Origin: Limanda limanda
Lineage: Eukaryota > Chordata > Actinopteri > Pleuronectiformes > Pleuronectidae
Length of the DNA: 64,000 nt
NCBI RefSeq assembly: GCF_963576545.1
Contig: NC_083656.1
Span: forward strand, 124,001-188,000
Direction: 5' to 3'
Position numbers and translations under genes: made by a program. Under the pieces are notes generated by a model. That model made no database searches and was not told the DNA's origin. It worked only from the letters and a program-made list of their open reading frames with translations. Positions 25,461 through 56,288 of the stretch are shown piece by piece. Positions within the stretch are counted from its first letter, which is position 1. Each line of letters starts with the position of its first letter.

Positions 25461-25501
25461 GGTAGGTCTAGTTGTGTCTTGCAGTAAGTGTTGATGTTGT
25501 T

Positions 25502-31976
<6,475 letters not shown>

Positions 31977-33658
31977 CCTGACCGATCTGTGATCAGCTGA
32001 TCGATGCTCGCGCGGACACAACCTGCTATTGTTTCCGTCTTTTCTGACGTCACGCTGCAGACAGTATACACACACCCTCGACTTCCGGTGAGGAGCTTCA
32101 AAATAAAGTCTACGAACGCTGCATAGTGTTAACATAATGGAAGTCAGAGAGTGACTGACTGCTGGAGGAGTGATGTTCAATATGTCAGGAAAGAAAACGT
32201 CTGTGAATCAGAAAAGAAAAGAATAGAAAGACAGGAAAGCGAAAGAAAGCAAACAGGGCAGATTTCTTTCCACAGAGAGATGAGTCCATCATAACAGTGT
32301 CTTCCATCGGGTCACACTGTTTGTTCCCAGTCGTCTGATGTTCATGGAGCCGAGGGTTTGTCTTCTTTACTGGGAGCTAAATAACCACACTGGGTGATGA
32401 TCCGCTGAGGAGCTACAGCTGAGTTTCTACAGAGGATTTATTTTGAAGATGGCCATGAACATGTAGATGGCATTTTTAAGGTGTGTTTTATACTTTAGGA
32501 AATACCTGAATACATGTTAAAAATTGTTCTTTAAAGCAAGATACTCGAAACGAACCTCATTTAAGTAAAGTAACAGTAGGCAAAAGTCTGCGAAAGGTGG
32601 ATTGAAATGAACTTGATTTGTATGTACTGTTTATTATTTAATACAATAACAAACACTACAGTTATTCATGCATGAGGGACATCATGAATCAAGAGAGGAA
32701 GGGGGCCCACAGAGACTGCTTGTATATGGCGCCCAGAATCTTGTGCTACGCCCCTGCATGTTCCGAAATGTGACATGTTCCTGACATGTTAAAAGTAACA
32801 ACGAAAAATATAAATAGAATAGATAAATTATTTTATCTTCAAATTATTTATCCTTTTCTTAGTTACTTTGATAATTTGTTGTGGTCCGAGTTGGTTCTGC
32901 TCTGAAAGACGACGACAGAAACTGGAGTCAGTGAGAACACGAAGCTGATCATCTGACCTGGATTTCACAGCGTGATCAATGAAGCATAATAAACGAGTTC
33001 CGCTCCGAGACGTCACGACCTCATTCTGTCTGAGTCACTTGGCTCCTCACTCAACCAATCAGGAGACAGAATCACAGCCTCCACATCCGTTTACAGAGAA
33101 AATGAGTTGAGTCTGATTTCTGCCGACAACAAGAAACCCTAACCCCAACTTTACCCAAACCTAATCTAACCTCAATCTTAACTAACCTTAAATCTAATTA
33201 ACCTTACGATTACCTAACTTTAACTTTACCTTAACTTTAACTAATCCTACTCTAAATCTAACCATATTTCATGTTCAGCTCACCACCAGGAGTCCCTGTT
33301 CGCCAACCTCAGATGGATCTAAATATGTTGATAAATATACATATATGTGTATATATATATATAAATATACATATATATATTTGCTGACCACTCAAAAATT
33401 CACTACACCTTCACACCATCGCATGTGTGTAGCCGTCAGGGGCAATTTGTGATTCAGTATCTTGCCATGGACACTTCAGAACAATATGTTGCTACATATA
33501 TATGATATAAATGAGTTATTAATTCATTCAATGTATCAGCTTTGTTGCTTTAAACCTTCATCTTCTAGCATTAAATACATTTTTTGTCAAGATTCTAAAT
33601 TATAGAAATAATCATTCACAGACAAAAAAATCATTAAATCAGAAGAGGTCATTTGAAC
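31977..33658. other. Probable promoter of the short dpysl4 isoform; intron 1 of the long isoform
   Basis: Upstream of the short-isoform ATG. Positions about 33130-33260 are a degenerate AACCTTA/AACCTAA tract resembling decayed telomere-like repeats. An AT microsatellite region lies near 33340-33385. No further exon was recognised. Confidence 0.4.
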
Positions 33659-33937
33659 CTGTCTCTTGCTGTAGTTTTCTTGGGTGTGTCTGGAGGGAAA
33701 CACCACCGTCTGACCTTGTCCTCCTTCTCCTCCGTCACCATCATCTGTCCGGCTTCGGACTCGGCGCCGCTGCGTCTGCGGACTGAACGATTCGAAGTTC
33801 AGGGTTTTGTTTTCGAAAGCTCCCTCGACGTTGCAGAACATCCCTCCATACTTCATCCGAGGACGAGGCGAGTCTGAACCGAGCCGAGAGAGAAGAGAAG
33901 AGCAGTCGTCCTCTGGAGAAAGCCTGCACTCAGACAT
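33659..33937 (-). CDS. dpysl4: Alternative first coding exon of dpysl4 (long, CRMP-L isoform)
   Basis: An ATG at 33937 opens a 93-codon frame that ends at CAG/GTTCAA in phase 0, matching the phase-0 acceptor of the second dpysl4 exon at 31282. It contains GSDSPRPRMKYGGMFCNVEG followed by AFENKTLNFESFS, the signature of the long N-terminal variants known for vertebrate CRMPs. Joined to the common exons it would give about 652 residues. It implies a second promoter above 33937. The donor is weak (GTTCAA), and a nearer GTCAGA donor at 33713 is out of phase, so the exact 3' limit is the uncertain part. Confidence 0.75.
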
Positions 33938-34147
33938 GATGAACAGATCTGATGTTTGACAATGAGAGGAAGGCGACAAGAAGCAAGAAGATGAGGAGGA
34001 GACAAAAAGGAGGTCATGGAGGAGGCAGGAAATTGAGAGGAACCAATCAGAGGCAAGAAAACACTAAGCAACTGACTTGAGTCTGAGAGGGTCAAAGGTC
34101 GTTTTATATTATCTCTCAGGTGTCACTGCTCACCTGACTGTCACCAG

Positions 34148-34580
34148 CATAGATATCATATATAAAGACTAGATGTCTCGTCTGCGTTGCCGGCCAACGG
34201 AGACGAACGTCCGCACATGGCGGCCATCTTGCTAGGGGGCAGGTTGCTCACCCATAACATTGTGTTGGTAGTGGTAAATAACCATAACTTGCTCAATTTT
34301 CAACCGATTTTTAAACGATCTGGTTTGTTATAAATGTCAGAGATGTAGTTATGACTGCACACAAAAAAATAATAATCTGTGCAGTGTCATAACTACATCT
34401 CTGCTGTTATAACAAACCAGATCGTTTAAAAATCGGTTGAAAATTGAGCAAGTTATGGTTATTTACCACTACCAACACAATGTTATGGGTGAGCAACCTG
34501 CCCCCTAGCAAGATGGCCGCCATGTGCGGACGCCCGGCTCCGTCGAACGAGACATCTAGTCTTTATATATGATATCTATG
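34148..34580. mobile_element. Palindromic foldback MITE with 8-bp target duplication
   Basis: The two halves are near-perfect inverse complements over about 200 bp each, beginning CATAGATATCATATATAAAG and ending CTTTATATATGATATCTATG, with a short spacer near 34355-34385. GTCACCAG occurs at 34140-34147 and again at 34581-34588, directly abutting the ends, an 8-bp target-site duplication. No open frame is present. 8-bp duplications fit hAT-type transposition, but the ends are not typical, so the class is open. Confidence 0.88.
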
Positions 34581-36540
34581 GTCACCAGACTCACAGCTCC
34601 ACCTACAGGTCAGATGATAGAAGACCAGACTGTTTCCCTACCTTGACCCCCGACTCTCAACCTGACCCCGAGCCACCGTTTCCTGTAGGCCTTCAATCAG
34701 TCAGTCAGACGACTCTGTGCTCCAGAGTAAGGAAATACAGTTTTTAGTTTAGAAATAAGAATCAAATTAAAAATGTGTTAAAATTCAAATGCTATTATAA
34801 TTATATATAACAAATAATTAGGTCTCAGATTTTTTTATTGAGTGAAAGAAATCACAGTGAACAACTCAATTATTTGAGCTTCAGTGAACAGACAGACACA
34901 CACAGGTCAGTGCTCATCACTGTAGATGTTGTGAAACTGAGGTTGTTTCAGTCTGAACTCTTTGTCACATTCACTTTGTCACGTACACACATACTAGCAC
35001 ACAGTATAATAAAGTGTGTGTCTCTTACATGAAGTTGTCGTTTTTTTCAGGAACAAACCTGACAAACAATACATGAAATATTTTTTTTTTTTATAATATA
35101 CTAATATTATACATCTTTGTGTTTTTATAGATCTTTGTTTTTATTGATCAGTGATTTAATAATGAGGCAAAATCATTGTGGTTCAGATGAGGAAACTCGT
35201 TGTGGTCCGAACGAGAAAATAAAGGTGGTTCCACCAAACACAATCTGATTAAAGTTCAATATTATAAAACAAAACACTAACCCAGTTTATTGTTCAGTTT
35301 TTTAATGTGATCAAAGAAAACTGTCGATTCGTAAGATGTTCAGACTCACATTATAAAAAAATACCATCTGGAATCAGAAAAGATCAACAGCAGGATCCAC
35401 TTTTTAAAACATGTTATAATTCTGCTTTGGATTAAAATCAGAGAAATAGTCAATATTTCAGTCGATTATTAAATATTTTCATGTTTTTCTTTTTCATTTG
35501 AACATTTGAAAGGAAAATAACGAAAGTGAAACATGAAAAACAAACACAAAATTTAACAAAAAATCAATATGATTTGAAAACCAGTAAAAAAAAAATGTTT
35601 TTATGTTTGAACTCTACAGAATCAAATTATTTTCTCAGTAATATAATATAATATTGATGTGAAGTGCTGAAATACTCGTGAACTGTTCATGTGTGAAACG
35701 TTGCTCTTCTTGAAACTTTCATCTCATGTGAAACTGATAACAATATTTCTGAGATTCTCAGTCATCCAGGTTATGTTAAATCCAAGTGACATAAACAAGT
35801 CGACTCAACTCAAACAAATCCAGTTGACTTGTTTTTTATCACTGATCAGAATAATATTATTCAATATTATTATCATTGATAATGTTCAGATTCATTTTTT
35901 TCTTAACAGCTTAATCTGCCAGTTCATTTCCTCTGCAAAACTATGAGAAGGTTACACATTGTCACCTCAGATCCACGAGTGAAGTAACACAATGCTCCAG
36001 TCCGCAGGTGGAACAGCCAATCAGAACAAAGTTGAATTAACTTGCATTAGTTTTCCATCATTTTTGTTCTCAACACGTCGGAGTTCTGACTCCTTCAATA
36101 ACAGTTAACTAACAACCACGTCAACACTGAGGTCAACCAGCGGCTGGATAACTAGAGATGTTTCCAGTTAGGTTTGTTTCTGAGAACAGCTGGTTAGTTA
36201 AAAACAGACTGAATCAATAGTTCAGTCCAGCACCATGATAATCCACTGACTCACTGACGCCACCATGTGTTTGTCAGCTGCACATCAGGTCAAAAATAGC
36301 TAAGAGGAAACCATTCTCTTCATCAGACGCAGCACGGTGGAATTCTGGGAGGCTGTTATAGTGCAGTCAGGTGACAGCTGGACTCTGCTCTGATTGGCTG
36401 AGGAGTGGGGGCAGGCCAATGTGCCTCCGTCAGTGAGCTGCTGGTTCCAAACCCTGGATCCTTGCTGACACAAGCCTCTGAGAAAAAAGCTGACTACAGA
36501 CATGAACACAGACATTAATACATTAACAGTTACCCTGTTA

Positions 36541-36542
36541 CA

Positions 36543-36612
<70 letters not shown>
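36541..36612. repeat. (AT)n microsatellite
   Basis: A nearly pure AT run of about 35 units in the intergenic region between dpysl4 and jakmip3. Confidence 0.9.
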
Positions 36613-36615
<3 letters not shown>

Positions 36616-37339
36616 TTTGTTCCATGGTGTCATTTTGTCTGACATACGTACGTCCTGACGTCATCACCTACGTGGGCGGAGTCTACCTGTACTTGACTCT
36701 GATTGGTTTGTAGATGGCAAACATGGGTGTGTTGTCAGGTGGGGGGGTAGTAGTCTTTCTGTTTGAATTTGGAAAATTAATGAAGTGCTTGATCTGGTTG
36801 CCATGATAACATCATGATGGTATCACTAGCAGCATCAGCACCTTCAGGCGCAGTACTCCAGTACTACAGTACTCCACAGTACCTCACAGTACTACAGTAC
36901 TCCACAGTACTACAGTACTCTACACTACACTTGTGGTTCAAACATTATATCGTCAGAGGTGAAGACTTCTTCTTCTTCTTCTACTGTTTAATTCTGTCTC
37001 TACCTCCTGTGATTGCTCCAAATGTTCCGACTATCCCAAAAAGTTTTTTCACTCTGAAACAGAACCATGGTTCAGTTTGATCCAGACCCAGAACTCCTCT
37101 TTTGGTCGGACTTAACACTGTACCTGATCAGGTTGAGACCATAAACGAACAGAAAATCCCAACAGTTCCTACGACATCATCAGAAAGAACCGGGTACATT
37201 TCCATTGTTAGGCAGATGACACCTAGCTGTACATCTCTATGAAGCCTGATCAATCTAATCACTTAGTTCAACTTCAGGAATGTCTCGAGAACATCAAGGT
37301 CTGGACGACCCACAACTTCTTACTTCTAAATTCAGACTG

Positions 37340-38260
37340 AGCGGATTAGAGGAACCAGGAGAGATCATCTCACTGCTCTGAGCTTCTCTGCACTGGCTCC
37401 CTGTGGAACTCTGGAGATCAAGATCCTGCTCCTCACATAGAAAGATCTCAACAATCAAACCCTTCAAATATCAAAGAGCTCATAACACTGTCCTGTCCTA
37501 ACAGATCACTGCTCTCCCAAAACACAGGTTCTCTGCTGGTTCTAGAGTCTGTCAGAGTAGAACAGGAGGTAGAACCTTCAGCTACCAGGCTCCTCTCCTG
37601 TGGAACCAGCTCCCACTCTGGGTTCTAGAGTCAGTAAGAGTAGAACAGGAGGTAGAACCTTCAGCTACCAGGCTCCTCTCCTGTTGATCCAGCTCTCACT
37701 CTGGGTTCTAGAGTCAGTAAGAGTAGAACAGGAGGTAGAACCTTCAGCTACCAGGCTCTTCTCCTATTGATCCAGCTCTCACTCTGGGTTCTAGAGTCAG
37801 TAAGAGTAGAACAGGAGGTAGAACCTTCAGCTACCAGGCTCCTCTCCTGTGGAACCAGCTCCCACTCTGGGTTCTAGAGTCAGTAAGAGTAGAACAGGAG
37901 GTAGAACCTTCAGCTACCAGGCTCCTCTCCTGTTGATCCAGCTCTCACTCTGGGTTCTAGAGTCTGTCAGAGTAGAACAGGAGGTAGAACCTTCAGCTAC
38001 CAGGCTCCTCTCCTGTGGAACCAGCTCCCACTCTGGGTTCTAGAGTCAGTAAGAGTAGAACAGGAGGTAGAACCTTCAGCTACCAGGCTCCTCTCCTGTT
38101 GATCCAGCTCTCACTCTGGGTTCTAGAGTCAGACACCATATCTACATTTAAGGAACTTAAAATGTTCCTCTTTGATAAAGCTTATACTTCTGGATCAGGT
38201 CCTGAAACATCCCTTCGTTATTCTTCTGTAGGTCTAGACTGCTGGAGAACTCCCATCATG
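37340..38260 (+). mobile_element. LINE fragment expanded internally into an 83-bp tandem array
   Basis: The left part (37340-37620) matches the LINE-like fragment at 27742-28005. From 37538 a unit starting GGTTCTAGAGTC recurs at 37621, 37704, 37787, 37870, 37953, 38036 and 38119, exactly every 83 bp, then the non-repeated LINE sequence resumes (ACACCATATCTACATTTAAG). Units differ by a few substitutions (GTGGAACCAGCTCCCACT versus GTTGATCCAGCTCTCACT), and these types roughly alternate. Confidence 0.85.
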
Positions 38261-38737
38261 CATTGAGCACTTCAGCCCTTCTCTCTGCCCCCCCCCCCTC
38301 CACACACACACACACACATTTGTCTTTTTCCTCCCATAGTCTCTCTCTCTCTCTCTCTCTCTTTGCATGTATCACCGACTCCAGACCTGCAGGATAGCAG
38401 CTATTATTATTATTATTATTATTATTAACAATAAAACGTATCATTACTTAATTACTATATGAAGTGTTGCTTCTATCATTAATAATTAATAGCATCTTTA
38501 TACTGTTATTGTTTTCATTGTAATTACTCAGAGCTGATACCTGATGCTGCACATGTGTTCCTGGGCTCCCTCTCCTCCCCCCCCCCCTCCCCCTCTCCTC
38601 CATGTGTTTGAGGAACCTTTCACACCTGATGTTTAGGTTCAGACTAAACTAAGACTGATGGTCTGAAACACACAAGGTGTGAACGAGTCCCGAGTGTGAA
38701 TCATCACTCAAAGAAAACATGAACTCACCAGCTGCTG

Positions 38738-51944
<13,207 letters not shown>

Positions 51945-52240
51945 TCAATCTGAAGGTTGACTACATCTACACACACGCACACACAAACACACACATAGAT
52001 GTAGTACATAGCACACAGCACTGGAGGCTACTACTATCAGTAGCACCTGTAGCAGGTCATGTGACCCTTTGACAGGTGATCAACACTTCACAACATTAAC
52101 ACATGACTGTTTCCATGGTAACATCAACCCTGCTGTCATCTTCACTGTATGTGCTGCAAACCCCCCCCCCCCCCCCACACACACACACCCAAAGAGATAA
52201 ATCACTCACCATCCAATAGAAAGCCTCCAGCACTGCATTG

Positions 52241-52273
<33 letters not shown>

Positions 52274-52366
52274 AATAGCTTCCCCTCTACAACATGCTAT
52301 CAGCAGTTAGCTTCACTGTAGCTCAGTGTGTGTGTTTGTGTGCACAGCCAGAATCAGCCTCCCTCC

Positions 52367-52367
52367 A

Positions 52368-52454
<87 letters not shown>
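52367..52454. repeat. (CT)n microsatellite
   Basis: A CT run with one CCCTG interruption, in the 5' flank of jakmip3. Confidence 0.93.
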
Positions 52455-52458
<4 letters not shown>

Positions 52459-53273
52459 CTGTCTGTGTGTGTTAGCAGTTAGCTTTGGTTGCTGTCAGTG
52501 TGTGTGTCGGTGCTGTTAGCATCTCTGCAGCCTCTGCTGGCGTCATCTCCTCCTCTTCCTCCTCCTCTTCCTCCCAGCATCCCTCAGTGATGAGGAGCTG
52601 ATCCATTACAGCTCTGTCTCCCTCTGCTGGAAGCTCGCCCTCATCACACCATCACCTGTCACTGCCAATGAAGTCTCACCTGTCTCACCTGTCTCACCTG
52701 TCTCACCTGTCTCACCTGGTCCTTACAGGTTCCAAGGTTCCTCACACTGGAACACACACGTGTTGCTTTCTCTCTATTTTTAATATGTAGGGTGAAGTGC
52801 CTGAGATCACCTGTGTTCATTTGACACAACATTTACAAATTGATATTTATACAAATACAATTGAATTGAATTCTAATTAACTGCAATATGTGACATTACA
52901 GGTGTCTATCCTGTAACAGGAAGTGACATCATCTAATGACTGACGTTTGAGTGTTTTCTTGTGTTTCCAGAGGACAAACTCATTGTCATGTAATTGACAT
53001 ATTATTTTTATTATCATGTAATTTAATGTTATTATCATGTTAGTGTCATTTATTTATAATGTTACATGTTCTTATACTGATGACTCAACGACTTCAAACT
53101 ATATATTCTCCAAAAAATTGTGAATTCAGTTTTTATCTTTTTATCTTATTTTCATTTCAAAAGTCACATTGTGTACATGAATGAAATTTGAATTTAAATT
53201 TGAATTTGAATGGATGAAAACCTGTTTTTGACGTTGGCCTCCAGCAGTCGTCTGAAGTCATCTCTCGCTCTCT

Positions 53274-53275
<2 letters not shown>

Positions 53276-53358
<83 letters not shown>

Positions 53359-53572
53359 TGTGCGTGCGTATGTGTGTGTTTTTATGTGTGTGTGTGAGTG
53401 TGTGTGTGTGTTTGTGTGTGCGTGTGTGTTTGTTTGAGTGTGTGTATGTGTGTGTGTGTGTGTGTGCCTGTGTGTGTGTGTTTGTGTTTGTGTGTGTGCG
53501 TGTGTGTGTGTGTGTGCCTGTGTGTGTGTGTGTTTGTGTGTGTGTGTTTGTGTTTGTGCTTGTTTGTGTTTT
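53276..53572. repeat. (GT)n microsatellite with long degenerate tail
   Basis: A pure GT run of about 40 units (53276-53355) continuing into GT-rich variant repeats. The Val-Cys and Thr-His frames on either strand are artefacts. Confidence 0.93.
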
Positions 53573-53749
53573 AACAGAATGAACACATTTGAAAAACAAG
53601 TGCAACTGTAATTATTTGTACAAAAGTGCTAAAATTGTATTTTGCATTTTAACAAGTTCCACAGCAGTTTCTGTCCTGTCCTGTATTTATCTCATCTTAT
53701 TTATCTCATCTCATATTGTCTGTGTGTGTGTGTGTGTGTGTACATGTGA

Positions 53750-54974
53750 GAAACATAACAAATACATGAACATAACAATAAACAGGGTTGTGCCTTTTAT
53801 ATGTCAGGGCCCTATGCTGCATTACATTTGCAAAAGACAAATTGGCCAAAAGTCTGTCAGTCATTTGTGCACGATGGGGACGTAGTATGATTCCACCATG
53901 GCTGAAAACTCGCTCCACTGGAGGCAGGCACTGCCAGGACTCTGATGGCCACTCGGAACAGTGAAGGAAGAGTCTTCCTGTTCAATGCCCAGAACAAAAG
54001 CGCGTTCTGTCCTTTGGCTAAGTCAAGAAGAGCTGGAGGACCTTAGAGAAGGAGAAGGGCTGTTTGCTGCATACCATAAGAGGCAGAAGAAGGACGTTGG
54101 GACCACTCCAGCACTACAGCTAAGTTCTGCCTCTTATTGTATGCAGCAAACAGCCCTTCTCCTTCTCTAAGGTCCTCCAGCTCTTCTTCATCAACAAGAG
54201 GCACAGGTTGCTCAGTCTCTGCAGCATCATGCAAGATCAATTCTGGCAAAACATGTAAAAACAATAGCATAAACAAATGAGCCCTTATTACCATTTGTGT
54301 TGGTGATGCAGTGTGTTAGACTGAAATACTTAATTATTGTTGCAGTCAATTATATCAGATTATGTGGGAAAAAGTTACACCTAGACTACCACGAGCTAAC
54401 GCAGTGGAGCTGGGGAGCCCCAGCGCTGCCCCGCAGTGGGAGCTGGAGCAGTTAGCTCACGAGCTAACGCTAGCTCGCGACCCGTCAGACATCTAAGTGG
54501 CCGATAAACATGCCGATCGTCGAGGCGGAGATCGTGGAGACTCTACCCCGGGGAGACGCGCTCTCCACGGTGGATCACGTTGTCTCCCCGGAGCCCTCGG
54601 AGCTGGCGTTGTTTGACAGTTCCTCTTCATTGGTTGACCTGCAGTTTGATTGGATGGGTGCTGTCGCTTCAAAACAACGTGGATCTAATTTGATTGGATG
54701 TTGTGCCGACAGCACGTTCACACACACACAGACACACACATACACAATGAAAGATACAGAGCGTTCCTTAATAACATACTTTTTAATCTTTGGGTTTTGG
54801 GGAAAGGAGCAAGTCTTATCAAGTCAAAAGGCTCAAATCCAAGTGAAGTCACGAGTCATTGATGTTCAAGTCCAAGTCGAGTTGCAAGTCTCTTTACATT
54901 TTGTCAAGTCGAGTCTAAAGTCATCACATTCATGACTCGAGTCCAAGTCATGTGACTCGAGTCCACACCTCTGC
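53750..54974 (-). mobile_element. hAT transposon relic with transposase C-terminal fragment
   Basis: The minus strand around 53950-53790 encodes VERVFSHGGIILRPHRAQMT then LLANLSFANV, the C-terminal dimerisation region of hAT transposases. The terminus CTCGAGTCCACACCTCTG (ending 54974) is a typical hAT end (CAGAGGTGTGGACTCGAG on the minus strand), so the relic is oriented 5' at 54974 to 3' near 53750. The middle is decayed and includes a local inverted duplication (54026-54187). The 141-codon plus frame at 54510-54935 falls inside the relic and is not supported as a gene. Confidence 0.65.
54026..54187. repeat. Local inverted duplication with 62-bp arms
   Basis: GAAGAGCTGGAGGACCTTAG onward to AGAGGCAGAA (54026-54087) is repeated in inverse complement at about 54126-54187 with one mismatch, separated by about 38 bp. 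The same peptide (EELEDLREGEGLFAAY) is therefore encoded on both strands. It lies within the hAT relic. Confidence 0.85.
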
Positions 54975-56288
54975 CACCTACTGTGCCTCTGATAGGCTGT
55001 TGCTGTTAGCACCAGGCTCCTGTCAGACAAAGCTGAGGGTTGAGAGGTTTTAGAGTGCCTTCCCTGAGCTTCTTCTTTTCAGTGTTCTCGTTCTGTCAAC
55101 ACACATTCAGTCTGAACGTCTAAAACAAAATACACAAAACAATTCTCATCAGATTTAAATAAAAATCTAAAAACCAAAAACAAGCTGATAATAACAACGT
55201 ATTTAATAAGGAATTGTTCAGGTTGAAAGGTACAGTTTGTTCCGACCGGAACTGTGCTTCGACACTTTGGTTACATCATCATAGAAACATCGTCGATAAA
55301 AAATGTAAGTGCTTGTTGAAGTATGTGCAAAACAAATGAATACTGTTGAAAACTACAGTGACACAGTGAGCGTAAAACTCTGTACCGCTAAAATATGATC
55401 TGCTGCTACACACATAGGGGGCGCTGCAGGTCCGGCAGTGACCTAAAGAGGACGCTGCAGTTCAACATATCCAGGATATCTTACAGTTATCCAGCTGAAC
55501 TTATCACAGTCAGGCTGATTGGTCAAATGACGCTGGTTATCAACTATTAACGCAGGTTTTTGTCTTTAAGATCTGAGTGTGTGCACATGAAAGGGGCGGA
55601 GTTTACTGCATATGACCATTCACAGACAAGGACAGTTTGACTGACAGCAGAGCTGAGGGTCAAACTGTTTTATGATAAAAATCAGAGGAGAACAAACATC
55701 CAGAATAAAATAAACAGTTACAGCTGCTAAAACATCTGGGATTGTGTCAATGGTAAAGTTACAGCGCCCCCTGGTGACAATTGGTTAAAATATATTATGT
55801 GATCACGATATAATAACATATGTGAACGAGATAAACAACTCAGAGCTCTGATTGGCTGAAGCAGCAGAGCTGCTTTGCTTTAACAAAAAGCCTCAACAAG
55901 TAAAGACATGGCTTCTTATGGCTGGAGTGCAAACGGCCCCAACGTGATCCGTCGTCATCTAATGTGATTGATGACCCTGATCCACAACAACAACAACAAC
56001 ACTGAACAGTGTCTTCAGAACATGGCTGTGACAGGGAGTGAAGGAACACGATGAGAACACAGAACCTCATAAGTTCTTCTGATAACAAGAACCAGCAGCA
56101 TCTTCGTTTCTTCATATCACAAAAATAAATTATTCTGGTTTGTTATTTTTTTGGCACAGACAGAAGCTGACTACCCATCGTCATGACGACAGTTACATAT
56201 ATGGTTATAAAAATAAAAACAAATCTTAACATCTTTTCTTCAGTTTGTTTCAATTGCTTAAGGTCAGAGGTCATCGCCTCCTCTTCCT

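Larger units (their letters stand above)
20979..25501. other. Intergenic region between racgap1 and dpysl4
   Basis: The racgap1 promoter should lie just above 20978 and the dpysl4 3' UTR just below 25502 (TTTATT, a minus-strand AATAAA, near 24794). Between them are a hAT-like segment at 22089-22953 and a degenerate tandem region at about 25040-25460. The block at about 21360-21885 looks like a dispersed repeat (GAAACCTTGTGGCTCTCTAG) but was not classified. No further gene was recognised. Confidence 0.45.
33938..38737. other. Intergenic region between dpysl4 long exon and jakmip3
   Basis: Contains the palindromic MITE at 34148-34580, an AT microsatellite at about 36541-36612, a short CAGTACTACAGTACTC tandem tract at about 36850-36925, the LINE-derived 83-bp array at 37538-38150 and small CT/CA/ATT microsatellites at 38290-38430. 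The dpysl4 long-isoform promoter and the jakmip3 3' UTR should lie at its two ends. No other gene was recognised. Confidence 0.45.

Noticed and set aside
53258..53605. Thr-His and Val-Cys frames of 100-115 codons
   Set aside because: GT/CA microsatellite artefacts.
54510..54935. 141-codon plus-strand frame starting MPIVEAEIVETLPRG
   Set aside because: Lies within the hAT relic that ends at 54974, runs into CA repeats and has no recognised domain.
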